Origin: an uncultured Polyangiaceae bacterium | Lineage (GTDB): Bacteria > Myxococcota_A > Polyangia > Polyangiales > Houyiibacteriaceae | Direction: 5' to 3' | Length of the DNA: 14,646 nucleotides | Assembly (NCBI GenBank): GCA_947259605.1 | Contig: CAMYMX010000027.1 | Location: 1 to 14,646 of the forward strand | Shown here: positions 1-4,732 of the stretch, piece after piece | Layout of the letters: every line of letters begins with the position of its first letter | Position numbering within the stretch: the first letter of the stretch is position 1 | Program-made: the position numbers and the translations under genes | Notes under the pieces: generated by a model | The model's database searches: none | What the model was told of the DNA's origin: nothing | What the model saw: the letters and a program-made list of their open reading frames with translations, nothing else

Positions 1-253
1 CCATCCGTTTCGGGACGGACAAACCTACGAAGATCTCGTACGCGACAGCGAGCTCAAGCGTATCGGTCGGGTCGAATGGACGGCGCGGCTCCTCGATGTG
101 ATCGAGCAAATCGAGCCGATCTTCAACTACGATCGGCTCCACCTCGGCGGGGGCAACGCTCTGAACGTTCAATCTGAGCTTCCCGGGAACGTCCGCGTCT
201 TCTCCCTGGCAGAAGGGCTCCGCGGTGCGTTGAGGCTCTGGGACGACGTTTAA
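1..253 (+). CDS. ROK-family sugar kinase, C-terminal fragment (polyphosphate glucokinase-like)
   Basis: This is the 3' part of a gene that begins before the window. It is open in the frame starting at base 2 and ends at TAA 251-253, giving 83 residues. The visible segment contains TYEDLVRDSELKRIG, then a helix, then FNYDRLHLGGGNA. The late LHLGGGNA glycine-rich loop is typical of the C-terminal half of ROK kinases, and its form most resembles the polyphosphate glucokinases, which phosphorylate glucose from polyphosphate or ATP in the cytoplasm. The N-terminal phosphate-binding and catalytic motifs lie outside the window, so the substrate cannot be fixed. The gene converges on the MBL-fold hydrolase and its stop codon overlaps that gene's stop. 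It could instead be a ROK-like sugar-binding protein. Confidence 0.6.
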   Translation, partial: HPFRDGQTYEDLVRDSELKRIGRVEWTARLLDVIEQIEPIFNYDRLHLGGGNALNVQSELPGNVRVFSLAEGLRGALRLWDDV

Positions 254-891
254 GCGCCGCCGACGAACGGGTTCAAGCGGCGCTCTTCGCCGATCGTCGT
301 GTTGGGGCCGTGGCCGCAGATCACCAGCGTTTCATCGGGCAACGCGAAGAGCTTGCGTTTGATCGAGTCGACGAGCTGCGACGCGTTGCCGCCCCAAAGG
401 TCGCTGCGGCCGACGCTGCGCGCGAAGAGCGTGTCGCCTGCGATGACAACGGGTCGATCCCCCTCCAAGGTGAGGCAAATACTGCCCGGTGAGTGCCCAG
501 GCGTGTGAATGACTTCGGCCTCGAGCGCACCCGCCAAGACTGTGTCGCCGTGAGAAAGAAAGCGGTCAACCGCCGCCATTTCTGGTGCACGAAAGGGCGC
601 CCGGAAACCATCGAGCTGCATCTGTACGCCTTCATAGAGGAACAGATCTTCCTCGTGAATCATGATCGGCGCATTGGTCCCGTCCTGAACCGCTTTGGTG
701 GCGCCGATGTGATCGAAGTGCGTGTGCGTGTGGACGATCCCCTCGCATGTGAGCCCGAGCTCCTCGAGGCGAGCAAGAATCCGAGGCGCCTCGCCTCCGG
801 GATCGACGACAATCCCCGTCCCCCGCTCTTCGTCGCCTAGAATCACGCAGTTGCACCCCAGCGGCGCGACGGAGAAATGCTCGATGATCAT
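250..891 (-). CDS. Metallo-beta-lactamase-fold hydrolase (glyoxalase II-like)
   Basis: A cytoplasmic protein of 213 residues. The Zn-binding motif is H56-T-H58-F-D60-H61, followed by HTPGHSPGS, then AGDTLFARSVGRSD, and a C-terminal CGHGPNTTIGEE segment. This order is diagnostic of the small glyoxalase II-like branch of the MBL fold, which hydrolyses thioesters such as S-acylglutathione or related substrates; the exact substrate is not readable. The open frame runs upstream to 1212, but that extension is low-complexity and enters the repeat island. Family members begin as MxIxxFxVxPLxxN, which matches ATG 891. An in-frame ATG at 906 would add MLWPP and cannot be excluded. No good Shine-Dalgarno precedes either start. 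The stop shares the TTAA palindrome 250-253 with the convergent ROK gene. Confidence 0.9.
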   Translation of the reverse strand: MIIEHFSVAPLGCNCVILGDEERGTGIVVDPGGEAPRILARLEELGLTCEGIVHTHTHFDHIGATKAVQDGTNAPIMIHEEDLFLYEGVQMQLDGFRAPFRAPEMAAVDRFLSHGDTVLAGALEAEVIHTPGHSPGSICLTLEGDRPVVIAGDTLFARSVGRSDLWGGNASQLVDSIKRKLFALPDETLVICGHGPNTTIGEERRLNPFVGGA

Positions 892-913
892 GGGGGGCCA
901 TAGCATCTCGGGG

Positions 914-955
914 GTGACAGTGGCAGTGGCAGTGGCAGCGTCAGTGCCACTGTCA
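914..955. repeat. Left hexamer-repeat tract (GTGGCA type) with internal foldback
   Basis: Seven consecutive hexamers read GTGACA, GTGGCA three times, GCGTCA, GTGCCA and CTGTCA. The consensus GTGNCA is one base away from a rotation of the GCCAGT unit in the central tract. The outer units form an 11-bp perfect inverted repeat (TGACAGTGGCA 915-925 with TGCCACTGTCA 945-955), so the tract can fold into a hairpin. It lies immediately upstream of the MBL-fold gene and marks the left edge of the island. Confidence 0.85.
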
Positions 956-1142
956 GAGTTAATAACACCGCCCGCCCACCCCCACCCGTAATGCTGTATC
1001 ACTCTCACGCGAGTGAGTAGCGTGCCTCCGCGCCCTTCGCTTCGCTTGGGCTTGGCGGCGCGTCGCGCCGGGCTTCGCCCTGCGGGCTCGCGCTGCCGCG
1101 CATGTGCCGGTGCCCTTTCGGTGAACCCCGCGCGAGCTCCTG
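956..1142. other. Non-coding, GC-rich spacer, possibly a decayed module body
   Basis: No gene is supported here. The decamer GCGAGTGAGT at 1009-1018 also occurs in the inverted-repeat arm upstream of the right four-helix-bundle gene (1765-1774). The stretch about 1030-1142 is GC-rich and low in complexity. Short pieces (for example CCTGCGGG near 1079, and GGTGaacccCGCGC near 1120) resemble the coding sequence of the right four-helix-bundle gene. I infer a decayed or internally deleted copy, but the similarity is weak and not statistically tested. Confidence 0.35.
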
Positions 1143-1191
1143 AGTCTGCGCGATGTCGTGGAGGCTCTCGGGCCGTTAGAGCCTCCGGCCC
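1143..1191 (+). repeat. Left copy of the 49-bp hairpin block (remnant of a four-helix-bundle gene 3' end)
   Basis: This block matches 2123-2171 with two mismatches over 49 bases, at a constant offset of 980. The last 33 bases are identical. In the right copy it encodes the C-terminus of the four-helix-bundle protein. Here the same plus-strand frame reads VCAMSWRLSGR and then a stop, preceded directly by an in-frame TGA, so it is an orphan fragment. It contains the hairpin GGAGGCTCT (1160-1168) and AGAGCCTCC (1178-1186) with a 9-base loop holding part of the stop codon. The minus-strand four-helix-bundle gene ends inside this block at 1176. Confidence 0.85.
1160..1186. repeat. Hairpin at the 3' end of the left four-helix-bundle gene
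   Basis: Perfect 9-bp arms GGAGGCTCT and AGAGCCTCC are separated by 9 bases. CGGGCC in the loop can alternatively pair with the GGCCC just after the right arm (1187-1191). There is no T-tract on either side, so it is not a classical intrinsic terminator. An identical hairpin lies at 2140-2166. Confidence 0.85.
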
Positions 1192-1520
1192 AAGCACCAC
1201 GTGATGGCACACACCTCGTCGAGCTTATCGTCGAGCTTATCGTCGAGGTGAGTCGCCGTATGACTCTCGATGTAGCCCCAGTCGCTTGCGACGTTCAGGG
1301 CGGCCCGGACTTCTTTGGCAGACCCGCAAGCGGTGGAGAACCGAGCCCGCGCATTGCCAGCATCATTCCCGCGCGCCTCAGCGATATTCAGCACCACGCT
1401 TTGCGCAGCTCTCTTCAGCTGCTCGGCCAAGGACTTATCGTGTTCGCGAATCGTATGGAGAAGGGGAACAAGCTCTCGCACCACGTTTCGTGCTCTGTCG
1501 TAAACATTCATCTTTTGCAT
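1176..1520 (-). CDS. Four-helix-bundle protein, S23 (23S rRNA intervening sequence) family, left copy
   Basis: Encodes 114 residues, the usual size for this all-helical family (Pfam 23S_rRNA_IVP, the fold shared by the Avd accessory protein of diversity-generating retroelements). The signature core SVVLNIAEARGNDAG, followed by ARARF and ACGSAKEVRAAL, and the end DEVCAITW are all present. The molecular role of free-standing members is unknown. The start ATG 1520 is chosen because AAGGAG (1532-1527) lies 6 nt upstream; the open frame continues to a GTG at 1553 inside the inverted repeat. Near the C-terminus a 12-bp in-frame duplication gives LDDKLDDKLDE. The last residues (CLGRRL) are encoded by the hairpin block, so the native C-terminus may have been replaced. 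It is divergent from the paralogue at 1833 and matches it at about three quarters of the core positions. Confidence 0.85.
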   Translation of the reverse strand: MQKMNVYDRARNVVRELVPLLHTIREHDKSLAEQLKRAAQSVVLNIAEARGNDAGNARARFSTACGSAKEVRAALNVASDWGYIESHTATHLDDKLDDKLDEVCAITWCLGRRL

Positions 1521-1527
1521 CAGCGAC

Positions 1528-1584
1528 TCCTTGGTTTGGGTTTGGGCTCTCACCCCGCGTGCGAGCCCAAACCCAAACCAAGGA
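1528..1584. repeat. 22-bp perfect inverted repeat at the RBS of the left four-helix-bundle gene
   Basis: Arms 1528-1549 and 1563-1584 are perfectly complementary with a 13-base loop. The core is the repeated GGTTTGG / CCAAACC motif. Five of the six bases of the AAGGAG ribosome binding site (minus strand 1532-1527) lie in the gene-proximal arm. A transcript that starts upstream of 1584 on the minus strand would therefore fold the RBS into a stable stem; a transcript starting inside the element would not. The distal arm runs into a mirrored, degenerate start-like sequence on the plus strand. Confidence 0.92.
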
Positions 1585-1609
1585 CAAAGCGATCACCAAG
1601 TCTGAATGC

Positions 1610-1717
1610 GCCAGTGCCAGTGCCAGTGCCAGTGCCAGTGCCAGTACCAGTGCCAGTACCAGCGCCAGTGTCGGTGCCAGTGCCAGTGTCGGTGTCAGTG
1701 TCGGTGCCGGTGTCAGT
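1610..1717. repeat. Central hexamer-repeat tract, 18 units of GCCAGT type
   Basis: Eighteen contiguous 6-bp units. The first six (1610-1645) are exact GCCAGT. Later units drift through ACCAGT and ACCAGC to GTCGGT, GTCAGT and GCCGGT, so homogeneity falls from left to right. All frames stay open through the array (Val-Pro, Ala-Ser or Cys-Gln dipeptides on plus, Leu-Ala, Thr-Gly or Trp-His type on minus), which creates long spurious open frames. Nothing suggests it is translated. It sits between the two inverted repeats of the divergent four-helix-bundle genes. Confidence 0.92.
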
Positions 1718-1748
1718 GAGACGCGTGTTTGTGGCGCGACTTGGTCAT
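1713..1748 (-). other. Vestigial mirrored start: 11-codon open frame behind a duplicated RBS
   Basis: The left arm of the 29-bp inverted repeat gives the minus strand its own AAGGAG (1760-1755), 6 nt before ATG 1748. The frame reads MTKSRHKHASH and stops at 1713 where the hexamer tract begins. It could be a tiny leader peptide. More likely it is the surviving start of a lost gene whose body has been replaced by repeats. Expression is unproven. Confidence 0.4.
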
Positions 1749-1749
1749 C

Positions 1750-1830
1750 GTGATCTCCTTTTTTGCGAGTGAGTGGGGGCGGGCTGGCGCCCTTCTGGGG
1801 ACCCCACTCACTCGCAAAAAAGGAGATCAC
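1750..1830. repeat. 29-bp perfect inverted repeat containing the RBS of the right four-helix-bundle gene
   Basis: Arms 1750-1778 and 1802-1830 are perfectly complementary over 29 bp with a 23-base loop. The right arm contains the A-rich AAAAAAGGAG, the ribosome binding site for the ATG at 1833; the left arm carries the mirror image. In a transcript starting upstream of 1750 the RBS would be fully buried in the stem. This differs in sequence from the inverted repeat of the left gene but has the same position and logic. Confidence 0.95.
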
Positions 1831-1832
1831 TC

Positions 1833-2159
1833 ATGGGACTCATCATTCAGCAGAGGGCGCTTCAGGCGGCGGGAGGGCTGCGTGCGGTGCTTCCGGTCGT
1901 TCGGAAGCGGGATCGGTCATTGTTCGACCAGATGCATCGAGCGATGAACAGCGTCGTTCTAAACATCGCTGAAGCCGATGGAAACGACGCCGGGACGGCT
2001 CGCGCTCGGTTCGCATCGGCCTGCGGGTCGGCCAAAGAAGTGCGGGCCGGACTTCAGCTCGCCGTGGCTTACGGCTACGTTCCAAGCTCGAAGGTCACGA
2101 AGGTGGACATCGCGCTAGACGAAGTCTGCGCAATGTCTTGGAGGCTCTCGGGCCGTTAG
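1833..2159 (+). CDS. Four-helix-bundle protein, S23 (23S rRNA intervening sequence) family, right copy
   Basis: Encodes 108 residues with the family core SVVLNIAEADGNDAG, then ARARF and ACGSAKEVRAGL, then DEVCAMSWRLSGR and stop. The N-terminal helix (MGLIIQQRALQAAGG) differs from the left copy, while the middle is strongly conserved. The start ATG 1833 is set by AAGGAG 1820-1825 with a 7-nt spacer; the frame extends upstream to 1773, but that part crosses the inverted-repeat loop and lacks an RBS. The last codons and the TAG lie in the 49-bp hairpin block, so the stop codon is partly in the hairpin loop. Function is unknown. Relatives occur inside rRNA intervening sequences and, as Avd, bind nucleic acid in retroelements, so a nucleic-acid-binding role is a reasonable guess only. 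Confidence 0.87.
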   Translation: MGLIIQQRALQAAGGLRAVLPVVRKRDRSLFDQMHRAMNSVVLNIAEADGNDAGTARARFASACGSAKEVRAGLQLAVAYGYVPSSKVTKVDIALDEVCAMSWRLSGR

Positions 2160-2171
2160 AGCCTCCGGCCC
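2123..2171 (+). repeat. Right copy of the 49-bp hairpin block
   Basis: Near-identical to 1143-1191 (two mismatches). Here it is the functional 3' end of the right four-helix-bundle gene. The hairpin arms are 2140-2148 and 2158-2166. Conservation continues past the TAG through the second arm to GGCCC, so what is conserved is more than protein sequence. Confidence 0.88.
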
Positions 2172-2478
2172 GGGGTTCTTCTGATCCCGAGCCGTACTCC
2201 TGCTGCAAATGTCGACGCGGATCGAGGACATACAGTGAACACCCTCACGCCTCGCTCTTCTCCATGAATGTCTACGTGTGGAGGGGCTCGGAAAGCGGCG
2301 CGATATGGGGCGGAGTCGACGTCGCAAGTGCCAATCTGCAACGCAGCAAGCACCGCAGATTGGCGCGCGCGCCGAGGCGAGGCTTGCGTGGTCAGAGTTC
2401 CCAAGTGCTTCCGACCACAAATGCAAGCCGAGCCGTTCGGCGCAGCCCCGTGTCGCGCCTTTTTCCGCGCCCCGGTAC
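2172..2478. other. Spacer without a convincing gene
   Basis: No open frame here has a good RBS and family resemblance. Two items stand out. ATGAATGTCTACG (2264-2276) differs by one base from a stretch near the start of the left four-helix-bundle gene (minus 1511-1499, MNVY), which may be a trace of another start or chance. A 10-bp inverted repeat lies at 2330-2364. The composition is similar to 956-1142. Confidence 0.4.
2330..2364. repeat. 10-bp inverted repeat
   Basis: GCCAATCTGC (2330-2339) and GCAGATTGGC (2355-2364) are perfect arms with a 15-base loop. No T-run follows. It lies between the right four-helix-bundle gene and the right hexamer tract; the role is unknown. Confidence 0.7.
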
Positions 2479-2538
2479 GCCAGTGTCAGTGCCAGTGTCA
2501 GCCACAGGGCCAGCGTCAGTCTCCGTGTGGGTGTCGGT
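2479..2538. repeat. Right hexamer-repeat tract (GCCAGT/GTCAGT type)
   Basis: Ten hexamer units in register, starting GCCAGT, GTCAGT, GCCAGT, GTCAGC and becoming degenerate (CACAGG, CTCCGT, GTGGGT) before a final GTCGGT. It belongs to the same repeat family as the central tract and marks the right edge of the island, about 90 bp before ppnP. Confidence 0.85.
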
Positions 2539-2628
2539 GCTGACTTGACTGCGAGCTCGTGCTACGTCGGCGCCTATGGATCATGACGCCATTAGAAATG
2601 CCGCATCGATGATCCCAGGAAGGTGAGC

Positions 2629-2910
2629 ATGCTCGACGTCAATGAATACTTCGACGGCAAGGTGAAGTCGATTGGCTTTCAGGCCGAAACCCTCCGCGCC
2701 ACGGTGGGCGTGATGGCTCCCGGGAACTACGAGTTTGGAACCACTGAAAAAGAGACGGTGACCGTCGTCAGCGGGGCGCTGACGGTGAAGCTTCCAGGCT
2801 CCGACGATTGGGCGCGATATGATGCGGGTGCGACCTTCGTGGTCGAGCCACAGCGGAAGTTCCAGCTGCAGGTCGCCGTCGACACGGCCTACCTCTGTAC
2901 CTACGAGTAG
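2629..2910 (+). CDS. ppnP: Pyrimidine/purine nucleoside phosphorylase PpnP
   Basis: A 93-residue single-domain cupin, close to the 94 residues of E. coli PpnP (YaiE, DUF1255), which phosphorolyses several nucleosides to free base and ribose-1-phosphate. The N-terminus LDVNEYFDGKVKSIGF, the VTVVSGALTVKLPG strand pair and the C-terminal LQVAVDTAYLCTYE line up with the family end to end. The start ATG 2629 is chosen because AGGAAGG (2617-2623) sits 5 nt upstream and the family begins ML..NEYF; a GTG at 2623 would add two residues and lies inside the RBS. It is the first gene after the repeat island, and the next gene starts 12 nt downstream. Confidence 0.95.
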   Translation: MLDVNEYFDGKVKSIGFQAETLRATVGVMAPGNYEFGTTEKETVTVVSGALTVKLPGSDDWARYDAGATFVVEPQRKFQLQVAVDTAYLCTYE

Positions 2911-2922
2911 GAACGGGTCCTC

Positions 2923-4047
2923 GTGCGACTCCTATTCGTCTCCCATTCGTTTCCGCCGTCGGACGCCCTGTTGAGCAATATGGGAGGCATGCAGCGCGTG
3001 GCGATGGAGCTCCACAGCGTGCTCGAGAGGCGTGATGACGTCGAGATGCGCACCCTGGCGCTCCGTTCGAGTTGGAAGTGGGTGCACGTCAAAGCCGTGC
3101 CGTTCTTGGCTTCGCTTGCGGTTCGACTTGGGCGCGAGGCGGCCGCGCACCAGGCCGATGCGATCCTCTTCAGCAGTATGACCAGCGCGCTTCCGCTTCT
3201 GATCGCCGGTCCCGCACTGAAGAACAGGGGCATCCGGCTGGCCGCGATTGTGCACGGACTGGACGTCACTGATCCGAACCCGATCTATCAGAAGGCGGTG
3301 CGGCGTCTCTGCGGAATGCTCGACGCCGTCATGCCGGTCAGCCACGCTACCGGCGAGCAGTTGGTGGCGCGGGGCTTGCCGCGTGAACGCGTGCATGTGG
3401 TTCCCAACGCCGTCGACCTCGATCGCTTCGAGGGTGTGTTGGCTTCTCGCCTGGAGCCGGCCAAGCTGGAAATTGCCGGTGCACCGACACTCCCCGACGA
3501 TGCATTCCTCCTGGTCACGGTCGGACGCCAGGTCCGTCGTAAGGGATTCGCCTGGTTCATCGAAAACGTGATGCCGAAGCTTCCAGAACGCGTCGTCTTC
3601 TGGCTCGCCGGTGACGGACCGGAGCGGGAGAACATCGAAGCGGCGATTGAACGTGCCGGGCTTCAACGACGTGTCCGCTGCCTCGGCAAGATCTCCGAAG
3701 CGGAGCTCGTCGAGCTCTATCGAAGAGGCCAGCTGTTCGTCATGCCGAACATCGTGGTCCCCGGCGACATGGAAGGCTTCGGCATCGTGATGCTCGAAGC
3801 GGGCGCCTGCGGTCTTCCCACGCTCGCCGCCGACCTCGAAGGCATCCGAGACGTGATCGACGAAGGCATCAACGGATGGTTCGCACCGACCGAAGACGCG
3901 GATGCGTTTGCAAGACGGGTTCGAGCTCTAGCGGATGACCCAGAAGGCCTGCGCGTCGCAAGCGAACGCACCGCTGAGTACGTCACATCGACGTTCCCCT
4001 GGGACAGCACGGCGGAACGCTATCTAACCGTCCTGCGCGGCCTCTGA
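2923..4047 (+). CDS. Glycosyltransferase family 4 (GT-B fold)
   Basis: Encodes 374 residues from a GTG start. The N-terminal domain opens with MRLLFVSHSFPP and GGMQRVAMEL, typical of retaining GT-B enzymes that bind the acceptor there. PVSHATGEQLVARGLP and VVPNAVDLDRF follow at mid-length. The C-terminal donor domain contains VTVGRQVRRKG and the E-x7-E motif E284-GFGIVML-E292, which contacts the nucleotide-sugar. Such enzymes transfer a sugar from UDP- or GDP-sugar to lipids or polysaccharides at the cytoplasmic membrane. Acceptor and donor are not readable, and there are no other polysaccharide genes nearby. The GTG at 2923 is supported by the ordinary N-terminus and by AGGA overlapping the ppnP stop. 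It is probably co-transcribed with ppnP. Confidence 0.92.
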   Translation: MRLLFVSHSFPPSDALLSNMGGMQRVAMELHSVLERRDDVEMRTLALRSSWKWVHVKAVPFLASLAVRLGREAAAHQADAILFSSMTSALPLLIAGPALKNRGIRLAAIVHGLDVTDPNPIYQKAVRRLCGMLDAVMPVSHATGEQLVARGLPRERVHVVPNAVDLDRFEGVLASRLEPAKLEIAGAPTLPDDAFLLVTVGRQVRRKGFAWFIENVMPKLPERVVFWLAGDGPERENIEAAIERAGLQRRVRCLGKISEAELVELYRRGQLFVMPNIVVPGDMEGFGIVMLEAGACGLPTLAADLEGIRDVIDEGINGWFAPTEDADAFARRVRALADDPEGLRVASERTAEYVTSTFPWDSTAERYLTVLRGL

Positions 4048-4093
4048 CACCGACCAATTGACACCGCGCAATCCGGGTGCTGATCTTCGCCCC

Positions 4094-4723
4094 ATGAAGC
4101 TCCGCAGTGACAGTTTCAACGACCGTGATTTCCTTCCAATCCAATACGCATTCGGCAAAAGAAGCGCAGAGGGGCAAATCGATCTTTCCGACAATCGAAA
4201 CCCTCACTTGGCCTGGTCGGACCTGCCGCAAGGGACCCAATCGGTCGCGTTACTCTGTATCGATGGCGACGTGCCGACCAAGCCTGACGATGTGAATCAG
4301 GTCGGCCGTGTCGTCCCCGCAGCGCTGCCGCGCACCGACTTCAGTCACTGGGTTCTCATCGATCTCAAACCGGATGCCACCGTCGCCGAGGGAGCGTTCT
4401 GCGACGGCGTCACGGCAAAGGGAAAGGATGGGCCCGAGGCTCCTCAGGGCAGCCGTCAAGGCATCAACGACTACACCGGCTGGTTCGCGGCCGATCCGGA
4501 CATGGCCGGAGACTACTACGGCTACGACGGACCCTGTCCGCCGTTCAACGACAGCATCGTGCATCACTACCGCTTCACCGCCTATGCGCTCGACCTCGAC
4601 CGTCTCGGCGTGGACGGGAAGTTCACGGCCACAGACGTGCTGGCTGCCATGGAGGGCCACATCCTGGGCGAAGCGACCATGGTCGCGAAGTACACGATCA
4701 ACGCCGATGCCAAAGAGCTGTAA
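4094..4723 (+). CDS. PEBP / YbhB-YbcL family (Raf kinase inhibitor-like) protein
   Basis: Encodes 209 residues, longer than the roughly 160-180 of E. coli YbhB. The fold markers are LCIDGDVPTKPDD (equivalent of the DPDxP motif), SHWVLIDL, and YGYDGPCPPFND followed by HHYRFTAYALD, which build the anion-binding pocket. The extra length lies between the HW and YDGPCPP motifs. The bacterial function is poorly known; the eukaryotic relatives bind phosphoryl groups or phosphatidylethanolamine. No signal peptide is visible, so it is probably cytoplasmic. ATG 4094 is chosen over the upstream in-frame TTG at 4058 because the family begins with MKL-S-F; neither has a strong RBS. nth follows after 9 nt, suggesting co-transcription. 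Confidence 0.88.
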   Translation: MKLRSDSFNDRDFLPIQYAFGKRSAEGQIDLSDNRNPHLAWSDLPQGTQSVALLCIDGDVPTKPDDVNQVGRVVPAALPRTDFSHWVLIDLKPDATVAEGAFCDGVTAKGKDGPEAPQGSRQGINDYTGWFAADPDMAGDYYGYDGPCPPFNDSIVHHYRFTAYALDLDRLGVDGKFTATDVLAAMEGHILGEATMVAKYTINADAKEL

Positions 4724-4732
4724 CCCCCCGCG

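Larger units (their letters stand above)
1591..1749. repeat. Imperfect inverted repeat bracketing the central hexamer tract
   Basis: GATCACCAAGTC (1591-1602) and, on the minus strand, GATGACCAAGTC (1749-1738) match at 11 of 12 positions in inverted orientation. They lie just inside the two large inverted repeats and enclose the hexamer tract. On the minus strand the right copy carries an ATG preceded by the mirrored AAGGAG. Confidence 0.75.

Noticed and set aside
1160..1186. Intrinsic terminator
   Set aside because: The hairpin is good, but no T-run follows on either strand; GGCCC or a coding sequence follows instead.
907..1212. N-terminal extension of the MBL-fold hydrolase
   Set aside because: The frame is open, but the extension is Ala/Arg-rich, crosses a hexamer tract and the end of another gene, and family members start at the equivalent of 891.
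1610..1717. CRISPR-like array
   Set aside because: The units are contiguous 6-mers with no spacers, and there are no cas genes.
1158..1772. Long plus-strand open frame with a Val-Pro dipeptide run, and its frame neighbours with Ala-Ser or Leu-Ala runs
   Set aside because: The hexamer tract is free of stops in every frame, so such frames arise automatically. They have no RBS, and the rest overlaps the antisense of the left four-helix-bundle gene.
1176..2159. Diversity-generating retroelement (four-helix-bundle proteins resemble Avd)
   Set aside because: No reverse transcriptase and no template/variable repeat pair with adenine-biased differences are present.
1176..2159. rRNA intervening sequence
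   Set aside because: S23-family proteins are found in such sequences, but no 23S rRNA sequence flanks these genes.
2545..2580. Promoter for ppnP from TTGACT 2545-2550
   Set aside because: The only -10-like sequence (TATGGA 2575-2580) is 24 bp away, too far; at 17 bp the sequence is GC-rich.
892..2628. Target-site duplication at the island edges
   Set aside because: I compared the flanks just outside the hexamer tracts and found no convincing matching direct repeat.
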